Source of the DNA: Streptomyces sp. NRRL WC-3605
GTDB lineage: Bacteria; Actinomycetota; Actinomycetes; Streptomycetales; Streptomycetaceae
Assembly (NCBI RefSeq): GCF_001509795.1
Contig: NZ_LLZN01000068.1
Span: 1-58,279, forward strand
DNA length: 58,279 nucleotides
Direction: 5' to 3'
Made by a program: the position numbers and the translations under genes. This document shows, in pieces, positions 25,153-33,272 of this stretch; position 1 is the stretch's first letter; every line of letters begins with the position of its first letter. The notes beneath the pieces are model-generated. The model made no database searches, was not told the origin of the DNA, and worked only from the letters and a program-made list of their open reading frames with translations.

Positions 25153-25195
25153 TTGCCTGTAGCAACCAAGCACTGTCTATAGTTGCCCTGAGCAA
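25153..25195. promoter_or_regulatory. Twin MarR-type operators upstream of the MarR-MFS operon
   Basis: Two matching inverted repeats, TTGC-CTGTA-GCAA (25153-25165) and TTGC-CCTGA-GCAA (25183-25195), are spaced exactly 30 bases start to start (about three helical turns). A -10-like TATAGT lies at 25178-25183, between and overlapping them. Autorepression by the adjacent MarR protein is the obvious inference. Confidence 0.72.
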
Positions 25196-25212
25196 CAAAC
25201 ACGGGAGGTGTG

Positions 25213-25662
25213 ATGGCCGAAACGGCACAGTACGAGGAGCTGGTCCGCCAGTTCAGTGCCTTCGGCGCCGTGAAGCGGGAGATGGGACGCACCCTGCCGT
25301 CCGACTGCCCCTCCGGATCCGCCGCCGTCCTCACGTTGCTGGTCCGCCACGGAGAGATGCGCATGAGCAAGCTCGCCGAGCTGCTCGCCGTGGACATGTC
25401 GGTCACGAGCCGGCATGTCGCCCATGTGGCCGAGCGCGGCTGGATCGAGCGCTCCCCCGACCCGGCGGACAAGCGAAGCCGCATCGTGCGCCTCACCCCG
25501 AGCGGCGAGGAGAGGGTGCGGGAGATGTCCCACCGGACCACACGGCTGCTCGAGGAGCGCCTGAGCGACTGGTCCGACGACGACATCGCCTCGCTCATCC
25601 GGCTCATGGCCCGGCTGCGGGCCAGCTTCGACGACTGCCGTACACCCGCGATCACCCAGTAA
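25213..25662 (+). CDS. MarR family transcriptional regulator
   Basis: The 149-residue winged-helix protein has recognition region MSKLAELLAVDMSVTSRHVAHVAERGWIER and the wing PADKRSRIVRLTPSGEE. It probably represses its own operon, which continues with an MFS exporter 13 bases downstream. GGGAGG lies 5-10 bases before the ATG at 25213; a GTG three bases earlier is also possible. Confidence 0.9.
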   Translation: MAETAQYEELVRQFSAFGAVKREMGRTLPSDCPSGSAAVLTLLVRHGEMRMSKLAELLAVDMSVTSRHVAHVAERGWIERSPDPADKRSRIVRLTPSGEERVREMSHRTTRLLEERLSDWSDDDIASLIRLMARLRASFDDCRTPAITQ

Positions 25663-25675
25663 GAGAAGGAAGTTC

Positions 25676-28189
25676 ATGGCAACGACCACACCAGCCGGTG
25701 TGCGGGCCCACGCCAGGCATTCGGGAGCCCCGGCCGGCGCTCCCATGTCCCACCGGCAGATCATGGAGGCCCTGACCGGGCTGCTGCTCGGCATGTTCGT
25801 CGCGATCCTGTCGTCGACGATCGTCTCCAACGCCCTGCCCGACATCATCAAGGACCTCGGCGGCGGTCAGAGCGCCTACACCTGGGTGGTGACCGCGTCG
25901 CTGCTGGCGATGACCGCGTCCACACCGCTGTGGGGCAAGCTCGCCGACCTGTTCTCCAAGAAGCTGCTGATACAGCTGGCCCTGGTGGTCTTCGTGGCCG
26001 GCTCCGCGCTGGCCGGTCTGTCGCAGAACCCGGCCATGCTGATCACCTTCCGCGTGGTCCAGGGCATCGGCATGGGCGGCCTGTCCTCGCTGGCCCAGAT
26101 CATCCTCGCGGCGATGATCTCGCCGCGCGAGCGCGGCCGGTACAACGGCTACCTCGGCGCGACCTTCGCCACCGCGATGGTCGGCGGCCCGCTGATCGGC
26201 GGCGTCATCACCGACACCGACTGGCTCGGCTGGCGCTGGTGCTTCTACGTCGGCGTGCCCTTCGCCGTCGTGGCCCTGATCGTGCTGCAGCGCACCCTGC
26301 ACCTGCCCGTCGTGAAGCGGAAGGTCAAGGTCGACTGGGCCGGCGCCTTCTTCATCACCGCGGCGGTCTGCCTGCTGCTCGTCTGGGTGACCTTCGCCGG
26401 TGACAAGTACGACTGGATGTCCTGGCAGACCGGTGCGATGACCGGTGGCGCGCTCGCGCTGCTGCTGATCTTCGTATTCGTCGAGTCCAGGGCGAGCGAG
26501 CCGATCGTCCCGCTGCGGCTGTTCCGCAACCGCACCATCACCCTCGCGTCGCTGGCCTCGCTGTTCGTCGGCATCGCGATGTTCGCGGGCACGATCTTCT
26601 TCAGCCAGTACTTCCAGCTCGCCCGGGGCGAGTCGCCGACCATGTCCGGCGTCCTGACCATCCCGATGATCCTCGGCCTGTTCGTCTCCTCGACGGTCTC
26701 CGGCCAGGTGATCACCCGCACCGGCCGCTGGAAGGCCTGGCTGCTGGGCGGTGGTGTGCTGGTCACGGCGGGCCTCGGCCTGCTCGGCACCATCCGCTAC
26801 GACACGGCGTACTGGCACGTCGCGATCTTCATGGCGCTGCTGGGCCTCGGCGTCGGCATGATGATGCAGAACCTGGTCCTCGCCACGCAGAACCAGGTCG
26901 ACCCGAGCGACCTGGGCGCCGCGAGTTCCGTCGTGAACTTCTTCCGGTCCCTCGGCGGTGCCATGGGCGTCTCGGCGCTCGGCGCGGTCCTCAGCCACCG
27001 GATCACCCACTACGTCCAGGACGGCCTGGCCGAGCTCGGGGTGCGGGGCTCGTCCTCCGGCCACGGTGAGATCCCCGACCTGGACTCCCTTCCCGCGCCG
27101 GTCCGCACGGTCGTCGAGAGCGCGTACGGCCACGGTGTCGCCGACGTCTTCCTGTACGCGGCGCCGATCGCCCTGCTCGCCCTGGTGTTCGCCGTGTTCA
27201 TCAAGGAGGTCCCGCTGAAGACCAAGGGAGCCCTGGCCCAGGCAGCCGAGGACGAGAACCCGGCCCCGGCCGAGACGCCGGCCGCCGCCGCAGTCGCCGG
27301 CGAGGCCACCCCGGAGCCGTCCACCGCGGTCACCGCGCAGGCCGAGACCGCCCCCGGCACCGCCCAGGCCCTCGCGGCCGTGGCCACCGTGGCCGACGCC
27401 GAGGCGAACGGGAGCGCCGCCTCCGGCGGGGTCCCGGTGCGCGGCTTCGTCCGGGGCGCCGAGAGCGCGCCGGTCCCGCAGGCCGCCGTCACGCTGATCT
27501 CCCTGGCCGGACGGCAGCTGGGCCGCTCGGTCGCGCAGGCCGACGGCGCCTACGCGGTGGACGCGCCGGGCGCGGGCTCGTACGTCCTGATCGCCTCCGC
27601 CGACGGTTTCCAGCCGCAGGCCTCCACGATCGTCGTCGACGGCGACGAGCCGGTGGCCTACGACATCCTGCTCAGCGGCACCAGCGGCCTGAGCGGTGTC
27701 GTGCGCGCCGCGCAGGGCGCGGAGCCGGTCACCGGCGCCATGGTGATCGTGACCGACGTCCGCGGGGACCTGCTGGCCACCGCCGCCACCGGTGAGCAGG
27801 GCGAGTTCAGCTTCGCCGAGCTGGTGCCCGGCGCCGTGACCGTCGCGGTCAACGCCGACGGCTACCGGCCGCGCGCCCTGCCCGTCGAGGTCGCCGGCAC
27901 CGGGGTCACCCGGATCGAGGTCGAGCTGGACGCCGGGGCACAGGTCCAGGGCGTCGTCCGGGCGCCGCACGGCCCGCTGGCCGACGCCCGCGTGACGCTG
28001 GTCGACGCGGCCGGCAACGTCGTCGGCACGGCCACGACCGGGACGGACGGGGCGTACGCCTTCACCGACCTGGACGGCGGCGAGTACACGGTCATCGCGA
28101 CGGGCTACCCGCCGGTCGCGACGGCGCTGACGGTCACCGGCCGCGGCACCGACGGCCACGACATCGAACTCGCCCACCCCGGCGAGTGA
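25676..28189 (+). CDS. DHA2-type MFS exporter fused to three carboxypeptidase-regulatory-like domains
   Basis: Residues ~25-520 are a 14-helix drug:H+ antiporter with motif A (GKLADLFSKK) and motif C-like GGPLIGGVITD. After an Ala/Pro/Glu-rich linker (~525-580) there are three beta-sandwich repeats (~583-662, 665-745, 747-830), each with the pattern 'V.G.V......P...A.V.L....G......T...G.Y.F..L..G.Y.......G'. These resemble transthyretin/CarboxypepD_reg domains. A 14-helix topology would put these domains in the cytoplasm, where they are not normally expected. At 837 residues it is about 300 longer than plain DHA2 proteins. AAGAGAAGGAA precedes the ATG. It is probably co-transcribed with the upstream MarR and the downstream YceI gene. 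Confidence 0.92.
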   Translation: MATTTPAGVRAHARHSGAPAGAPMSHRQIMEALTGLLLGMFVAILSSTIVSNALPDIIKDLGGGQSAYTWVVTASLLAMTASTPLWGKLADLFSKKLLIQLALVVFVAGSALAGLSQNPAMLITFRVVQGIGMGGLSSLAQIILAAMISPRERGRYNGYLGATFATAMVGGPLIGGVITDTDWLGWRWCFYVGVPFAVVALIVLQRTLHLPVVKRKVKVDWAGAFFITAAVCLLLVWVTFAGDKYDWMSWQTGAMTGGALALLLIFVFVESRASEPIVPLRLFRNRTITLASLASLFVGIAMFAGTIFFSQYFQLARGESPTMSGVLTIPMILGLFVSSTVSGQVITRTGRWKAWLLGGGVLVTAGLGLLGTIRYDTAYWHVAIFMALLGLGVGMMMQNLVLATQNQVDPSDLGAASSVVNFFRSLGGAMGVSALGAVLSHRITHYVQDGLAELGVRGSSSGHGEIPDLDSLPAPVRTVVESAYGHGVADVFLYAAPIALLALVFAVFIKEVPLKTKGALAQAAEDENPAPAETPAAAAVAGEATPEPSTAVTAQAETAPGTAQALAAVATVADAEANGSAASGGVPVRGFVRGAESAPVPQAAVTLISLAGRQLGRSVAQADGAYAVDAPGAGSYVLIASADGFQPQASTIVVDGDEPVAYDILLSGTSGLSGVVRAAQGAEPVTGAMVIVTDVRGDLLATAATGEQGEFSFAELVPGAVTVAVNADGYRPRALPVEVAGTGVTRIEVELDAGAQVQGVVRAPHGPLADARVTLVDAAGNVVGTATTGTDGAYAFTDLDGGEYTVIATGYPPVATALTVTGRGTDGHDIELAHPGE

Positions 28190-28283
28190 CCCGACCCGGC
28201 CCGTGGTGGCGAGCGCGCTCCGAGCGGAGGCGTGCCGCCGCCACGGGCCGGTTCTCTTCAAGGACTTCCGAGGAGTACGTGAG

Positions 28284-29108
28284 ATGGGACTGACCGCGAG
28301 GGTCCGCACGCGGGACGGATGGGCCGTGCCGCACGCGGTCGTCACGGTGACGGACATGACCGGGGCGCAGGTGCTGCGGCTGGAGGCCGACCCGGAGGGC
28401 GCGGTCCGCGACGCGGAGCCGCTGCCGCCGGGGGCGTACACCGTCATCGTCACGGCCGTCGGCTACGCGCCGGCCGCCGCGAGCGCGCTGGTGACCGCGA
28501 GCGGACGGGCCGAGGTCGGCACGGTCACGCTGGCCCGCCAGGGCGGCACGGAACTGCCGCCGCCCGGACCGTGGACCGTCGACCCGGCGCACTCCACGGT
28601 CGCCGCGGTCGCCCAGCACCTGGGGATCTCCAGCGTGCACGGCCGGTTCGCGCGGTTCTCCGGCGCCGTCGAGATCGCACCGGACGACGTCACCAAGTCC
28701 CGGGTGGAGGCGGTGATCGAGGCCGCCTCGATCGACACCGGGAACGACATGCGCGACGGGCACCTGCGGTCGCCGGACTTCCTGGACGTGGAGCGGCACC
28801 CGGAGATCGTCTACCGCTCGACGGGCGTCACGGCGGCCGGCGGCACCGACCGCTGGACCGTGCACGGCGAGCTGGAGATGCGCGGGGTCGTGCGTCCCGT
28901 GGACCTGGACCTGGCCTATCTCGGCACCGGCGCCGACCCGTGGGGCGGCACCCGCGCCGCGTTCCGGGCGACGGCCGAACTGCGCCGCGACGACTTCGCC
29001 ATGAACTACAACCAGGTCGTGCAGGCGGGCATCGCCGCCATCGGCACGACGCTGAAGGTGGAGCTCGACATCCAGGCCGTGCAGGGCGGGACACTCCCGC
29101 AAGCCTGA
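28284..29108 (+). CDS. YceI-family protein with N-terminal carboxypeptidase-regulatory-like domain
   Basis: Residues ~1-80 repeat the transthyretin-like domain seen three times at the end of the upstream transporter (ARVRTRDGWAVPHAVVTVTD ... PLPPGAYTVIVTAVGY). Residues ~95-270 are a YceI lipocalin-like barrel (WTVDPAHSTVAAVAQHLGIS, VHGRFARFSGAVEI, EIVYRSTGV, FRATAELRRDDFAMNYN), a fold that binds isoprenoid-like lipids. There is no signal peptide, unlike periplasmic YceI. The ATG at 28284 follows GAGGAG; the gap after the transporter is 94 bases. Confidence 0.9.
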   Translation: MGLTARVRTRDGWAVPHAVVTVTDMTGAQVLRLEADPEGAVRDAEPLPPGAYTVIVTAVGYAPAAASALVTASGRAEVGTVTLARQGGTELPPPGPWTVDPAHSTVAAVAQHLGISSVHGRFARFSGAVEIAPDDVTKSRVEAVIEAASIDTGNDMRDGHLRSPDFLDVERHPEIVYRSTGVTAAGGTDRWTVHGELEMRGVVRPVDLDLAYLGTGADPWGGTRAAFRATAELRRDDFAMNYNQVVQAGIAAIGTTLKVELDIQAVQGGTLPQA

Positions 29109-29157
29109 GCCCGGCAGGGTCAGGCAGAACCGGGCGGAGGGCGCCTAGGCTCGTCCC

Positions 29158-29628
29158 ATGGCACCGAACATCGCGACCAACACCCGCGTCTCCCTCGAAG
29201 AGTTGCTCGATTTCGTGCGGCCCCGGCACCGGGCCCTGCTGCTGACCCGCCGGTCCGACGGCGGCCCGCAGGCCAGTCCGCTGACGTGCGGGGTGGACGA
29301 CTCGGGACGGATCGTGGTCTCCACGTACCCGGAACGGGCCAAGACGCGCAACGCCAAGCGGGACCCGCGGGTGAGCCTGGTCGTGCTCAGCGACGACTGG
29401 AACGGGCCCTGGGTGCAGATCGACGGGACCGCGGAGGTCGTCGACACGCCGGACTCCGTGGAGCCGCTCGTCGAGTACTACCGGAACATCGCCGGGGAGC
29501 ACCCGGACTGGGACGAGTACCGGGCGGCGATGGTGAAGCAGGGCAAGTCGATCATCCGGGTCACGCCCGAGCGGTGGGGCCCGGTGGCGACGGGCGGCTT
29601 CCCGGCGCGGCTCGTCGAGGGCGACTGA
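29158..29628 (+). CDS. PPOX-class F420-dependent oxidoreductase
   Basis: The 156-residue flavin/deazaflavin split-barrel protein has LLLTRRSDGGPQASPLTCGVDDSGRIVVST, the TRNAKRDPRVSL phosphate-binding stretch and the C-terminal RVTPERWG. It probably uses F420 as a redox cofactor; the substrate is unknown. Its 3' end is followed directly by a short inverted-repeat element. Confidence 0.9.
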   Translation: MAPNIATNTRVSLEELLDFVRPRHRALLLTRRSDGGPQASPLTCGVDDSGRIVVSTYPERAKTRNAKRDPRVSLVVLSDDWNGPWVQIDGTAEVVDTPDSVEPLVEYYRNIAGEHPDWDEYRAAMVKQGKSIIRVTPERWGPVATGGFPARLVEGD

Positions 29629-29634
29629 CGCGGC

Positions 29635-29766
29635 CCTAGGGGGTGTCTTGCCGATCAGGCCGGGCTCCCGGCGCCTGGCACCGCGCCTCGCCGCGTTGTC
29701 GTCGGTCGCCGATGCGCCGCATCGACTCCCTCCCGACCCGGCCCGATCGACAAGACACCCCCTAGG
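29635..29766. mobile_element. MITE-like dispersed inverted-repeat element
   Basis: Terminal inverted repeats of 30 bp (29635-29664 and 29737-29766) match at 28 positions. Both begin CCTAGGGGGTGTCTTG and extend through CGATC to GGCCGGG. CTAG at 29636-29639 and 29762-29765 could be a 4-bp target duplication of the kind left by some IS5-group elements (YTAR). The 132-bp body has no ORF. I recall similar GGTGTCTTG...CAAGACACC repeats scattered in Streptomyces genomes. The alternative is a bidirectional terminator, since it separates convergent genes. Confidence 0.65.
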
Positions 29767-30562
29767 AGGGTGCCGGGCCGGCCCGGTCGACCATCGCCTC
29801 GATACCGGCCACGAGCAGGTCGAGGGCGAAGTCGAAGTCCCGCTCCCACATCTCCTCGACGGTGTCGCCGCCGCGGGCCGCCATGAGCTCGGCGGAGTCC
29901 TGGACGATGTCGGCGGCCTCGGCGGAGCCGGTCACCGAGCTCATCGCGTGCCGGAAGTAGTCGTCCGGGCTCATGCCGAACGCCGCGCTGCGGGCGATGA
30001 AGTGCCCCTCGATCGTGCCGAAGCCGTACACGAACTGGAAGACGGCGGAGATCGCCGCCACCAGGCCGTGTGCGGGCAGGCCGGTGCGGCGCACGATGCG
30101 CTGCACCTGCCGGGAGAACCGGAGGCTGTTGGGGCCGATGTTGACGTAGGTGCCGATCAGCGGGGACAGCCACGGGTGGCGCACCAGCAGTCCCCGGTAG
30201 GCGCGGGCCAGCGCGCGCAGCTCGTCGCGCCAGCCCTCGCCGCCGCCGGTTCCCGTGTCCTCGGCGGCGTCGGCGTCCGGAAGGTCGAGTTCGCCGAAGG
30301 CCGCGTCCAGGGCGAGTTCGAGAAGGTCGTCCTTGGTGTCCACGTACCAGTACACGGACATCGCGGTGACGTTCAGCTCGGCGGCGAGCCGGCGCATCGA
30401 GAACTTGGCCAGCCCCTCGGCGTCCAGCAGCCGTACGGTCGCCTCGGTGATCCGGTCCCGGTCGAGGCCGGAGGGCTGGCCCCCGCCGCCACGGGCGCCA
30501 CGGCGGGGCTTGTCCTCCAGCCAGACACTGGTCCGCGGGGACCGCCGGGCTGCCCTGGGCAT
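29762..30562 (-). CDS. TetR/AcrR family transcriptional regulator
   Basis: The 266-residue repressor has a helix-turn-helix in LLDAEGLAKFSMRRLAAELNVTAMSVYWYVDTKDDL (~residues 45-80) and a C-terminal TetR_C-type ligand domain (LRALARAYRGLLVRHPWLSPLIG). It follows the MFS exporter on the same strand after 82 bases and probably controls it. Its stop codon (29762-29764) lies inside the right terminal repeat of the MITE-like element, so the native C-terminus may have been altered by the insertion. Confidence 0.9.
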   Translation of the reverse strand: MPRAARRSPRTSVWLEDKPRRGARGGGGQPSGLDRDRITEATVRLLDAEGLAKFSMRRLAAELNVTAMSVYWYVDTKDDLLELALDAAFGELDLPDADAAEDTGTGGGEGWRDELRALARAYRGLLVRHPWLSPLIGTYVNIGPNSLRFSRQVQRIVRRTGLPAHGLVAAISAVFQFVYGFGTIEGHFIARSAAFGMSPDDYFRHAMSSVTGSAEAADIVQDSAELMAARGGDTVEEMWERDFDFALDLLVAGIEAMVDRAGPAPS

Positions 30563-30644
30563 GGCGCACCTTCCTCCGACTCCGTCATCGGCTGCTCAGG
30601 ATGCCAGGTGACCCCCGGGGCCCGGGGAGCCACCCGAGCAGCAC

Positions 30645-32153
30645 TCAGCTCTTGTCTGCCCTCTCCGCCCGCCGCAGCAACGCCCCCGCGACCAGTCCGC
30701 CGAGCAGGACGGCCGCCGCGCCCACCAGAAGACTCGTCTCCAGCCCGGACGAGAAGGCGTCCAGGACCCGTCCCCGCTCGGCCGCGCCGTCCGCCTGGGC
30801 CAGCGCCATCGGCAGGGAGGCGGCCGCCATCGGGATCAGCGCCGCGAACCGGGCGTTGAGCAGGGCGCCCAGCACGGCGACTCCGAGGCCGGTGCCGAAC
30901 TCGGCGACCGTGCCGTTGACTCCGCCTCCGACGCCGGCCCGCTCCGGCGGGATCGCGCTCATGATGGCGTGCGACATCGCGGGGCTCGCCACCGCGGCGC
31001 CGGTGCCGATGAGCACGAGCCCGAGCAGGGTCCCGGTGTAGCCGCCGGGGGCGACCGTGGCCACGGACGCCAGGCCGGCCGCCATCACCAGCATGCCCAG
31101 CCCGATGGCGAGCGGCGTCCCCAGCCGGGCCGCCCACTTCGCGGCCAGACCGGTTAAGTTGAGCGCCACGATCATCAGGGCGAGCGGTGCCGTGCGCAGA
31201 CCGGCCTCCAGGGGCTCGTAGCCGAGCACGAACTGCATGTGCTGCGTGAGCAGGAAGAGCGAACCGCCCATGCCGAAGGTGATGAGCACCCCGCCGGAGA
31301 CCGCGCCGGTGAACCTTCGGTCGTGGAAGAAGTGCATGTCGATCATGGGGTACGGGATTCTGCGCTCCCAGGCGGCGAAGGCGGCCAGCACCACGACGGC
31401 CACGGCCGCCGTCAGCAGGACTCGGCCGGACGTCCAGCCGTGCTCGGGGCCGGAGATGATCGCGAACACCAGCGCGGCCATGCCGACCGTGGAGAGCACG
31501 GCGCCCAGGACGTCGGGGCGGTCCCCCTGCGGGTTCTTGGACTCCGGGACGAGGGTCACGACCGCGACCAGGGCGAGCGCCGCGACCGGCAGGTTGACCA
31601 GGAAGATCGCGCCCCACCAGAAGTGGTCGAGCAGGAATCCGCCGAGGAGCGGTCCGGCCGCGAAGCCCAGCGAGTTCACCGCCGCCCAGATGCCGATGGC
31701 CTTCGGCTGCTCCTCGGGCGTGAAGATCTGGATCGCCACGGCCAGGACGGTCGTCATCAGCAGCGCGCCGCCGATCCCCATGCCGGCCCGGGCCGCGATC
31801 AACTGGCCCGTGGATCCGGCCAGTCCGGCCACCAGCGAACCGGTGCCGAACAGGGCCAGGCCCACGGCCAGCATCTTCTTGCGGCCGTAGCGGTCGGCCG
31901 CGCTGCCGGCCGTGAGCAGCAGCCCCGACTGGACGAGCGAGTAGGCGTTGATCATCCACTGGATGTCCGAGGTGGACGCGTCCAGTTCACGGGTGAGGGA
32001 CGGGATGGCCACGTTGAGGACGGTGTTGTCCAGCACGACGGTGAGCACGGCGAGACAGAGGACGCCGAGGATCAGCCAGCGCTGGGGGTGACCGCCTGGT
32101 GCCTGCGGCGACTGCGGCCGGGCCGCGGCCTGTTCCTGGGGGGACGTCGTCAT
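30645..32153 (-). CDS. DHA2-type MFS multidrug exporter
   Basis: The 502-residue, 14-helix proton-driven exporter has VVLDNTVLNVAIPSL in helix 1, motif A (GSAADRYGRKK), RAGMGIGGALLMT and motif C (SLGFAAGPLLGGFL). It is followed by its probable TetR repressor. Two operator-like palindromes abut the start codon, which supports repression of this gene. Confidence 0.94.
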   Translation of the reverse strand: MTTSPQEQAAARPQSPQAPGGHPQRWLILGVLCLAVLTVVLDNTVLNVAIPSLTRELDASTSDIQWMINAYSLVQSGLLLTAGSAADRYGRKKMLAVGLALFGTGSLVAGLAGSTGQLIAARAGMGIGGALLMTTVLAVAIQIFTPEEQPKAIGIWAAVNSLGFAAGPLLGGFLLDHFWWGAIFLVNLPVAALALVAVVTLVPESKNPQGDRPDVLGAVLSTVGMAALVFAIISGPEHGWTSGRVLLTAAVAVVVLAAFAAWERRIPYPMIDMHFFHDRRFTGAVSGGVLITFGMGGSLFLLTQHMQFVLGYEPLEAGLRTAPLALMIVALNLTGLAAKWAARLGTPLAIGLGMLVMAAGLASVATVAPGGYTGTLLGLVLIGTGAAVASPAMSHAIMSAIPPERAGVGGGVNGTVAEFGTGLGVAVLGALLNARFAALIPMAAASLPMALAQADGAAERGRVLDAFSSGLETSLLVGAAAVLLGGLVAGALLRRAERADKS

Positions 32154-32190
32154 GTTCTACACCGTAGAACAGTCCCTGTACACCGTACAA
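32154..32190. promoter_or_regulatory. Twin TetR-type operators at the MFS start
   Basis: GTTCTAC-ACC-GTAGAAC (32154-32170) is a perfect 7+7 palindrome directly upstream of the ATG. TGTAC-ACC-GTACA (32177-32189) is a second one with the same ACC centre. The shared core TAC-ACC-GTA points to one regulator, most likely the TetR encoded downstream in the same operon. Confidence 0.8.
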
Positions 32191-32331
32191 CGGAATAGCG
32201 GCGCCGCCCCCCTCAGCTTGCGCTCGCGGGCTCGGCCCCCGGTTGAAGGCGGCCGTGACTGAGCGACGCCGTCCCGGGACCGCGGCGTGCGCGGCCGGCC
32301 CGCCCGCCGCGTCCACGCCCTCGCCGCCCTG

Positions 32332-33072
32332 TCACGACACGGCCGACTTGATCAGGTACCCGGCGCCGCGTCGCGTGTGGATCATCGGCTCCCGTCCGGC
32401 GTCGATCTTCCGGCGCAGGTAGGAGATGTACAGCTCGACGACGTTGGCCTGGCCGCCGAAGTCGTACGACCACACGCGATCGAGGATCTGCGCCTTGCTG
32501 AGCACGCGCCGCGGGTTGCGCATCAGGAAGCGCAGCAGCTCGAACTCGGTCGCGGTGAGGTGGATGTCGTCCCCAGCCCGCGTGACCTCGTGGCTGTCCT
32601 CGTCCAGGGTGAGGTCACCGACGACCAGCACCGACTCGGCCCGCCGGTCGGCCGCGCCGGAGCGGCGGATGAGCCCCCGCAGCCGCGCGACGACCTCCTC
32701 CAGGCCGAACGGCTTGGTGACGTAGTCGTCCCCGCCCGCCGTGAGCCCGGCGATCCGGTCCTCGACGACGTCCTTCGCGGTCAGGAAGAGCACCGGCACG
32801 TCCGGCAGTTCCCGGCGCAGCCGCCCGAGGACGGTCAGCCCGTCCATGTCCGGCAGCATCATGTCGAGGACGACGGCGTCGGGCCGGAACTCCCGCGCGG
32901 CCCGCAGCGCGTCCGCGCCGTCCCCGGCACTGCGGATCCGCCAGCCCTCGTAGCGCAGGGCCATCGACAGCAGTTCGGTGATCGACTGCTCGTCGTCCAC
33001 CACCAGCACGCGGACGGGGCTCCCGTCCGCCCTCAGCACTTCGGTACGCCCCTGGGGCGAGGTCGTGGTCAT
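32332..33072 (-). CDS. OmpR-family response regulator, apparently orphan
   Basis: The 246-residue protein has a receiver (VLVVDDEQSITELLSMALRY, phospho-Asp in VVLDMMLPDMDG, switch Thr LFLTAKD, Lys in TKPFGLEE) and a winged-helix DNA-binding domain (LTATEFELLRFLMRNPRRVLSKAQILDRVW...YISYLRRKID). The ATG at 33072 is chosen over the longer frame because family members start near MTTTSPQGR. No histidine kinase lies on either side; downstream is the MFS operator region. Confidence 0.93.
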   Translation of the reverse strand: MTTTSPQGRTEVLRADGSPVRVLVVDDEQSITELLSMALRYEGWRIRSAGDGADALRAAREFRPDAVVLDMMLPDMDGLTVLGRLRRELPDVPVLFLTAKDVVEDRIAGLTAGGDDYVTKPFGLEEVVARLRGLIRRSGAADRRAESVLVVGDLTLDEDSHEVTRAGDDIHLTATEFELLRFLMRNPRRVLSKAQILDRVWSYDFGGQANVVELYISYLRRKIDAGREPMIHTRRGAGYLIKSAVS

Positions 33073-33183
33073 GGGGCACACCCTGTCCACGGCCCCTGAG
33101 AAGACCCTTTCCCCAACCTGTGAATCATCTGAGAAACGCACGGGTTCCTCTCAGGCGGCACCTGGGTGCGGCCTGCGAGATCG

Positions 33184-33272
33184 CCGGTTCGTCAATTCGT
33201 CAGTGCGCCGGGGCGCCAGTTCGTCAGGGCGCCGGTTCGCCACCTCGTTGTTCGGCGTTCGTCGGTTCGTCA
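33184..33272. repeat. Cluster of GTTCGTCA repeats
   Basis: The 8-mer (G/A)TTCGTCA appears at least four times (GGTTCGTCA, AATTCGTCA, AGTTCGTCA, GGTTCGTCA), with further TTCGTCGG/TTCGCCA variants, within about 90 bases. These alternate with GGCGCCGG. They lie downstream of the DUF2797 gene and upstream of the response regulator. They could be multiple binding sites or simple slippage. Confidence 0.5.

Noticed and set aside
25652..28453. 933-codon minus-strand frame opposite the MFS exporter
   Set aside because: Antisense shadow of a transporter with clear MFS motifs and a ribosome site.
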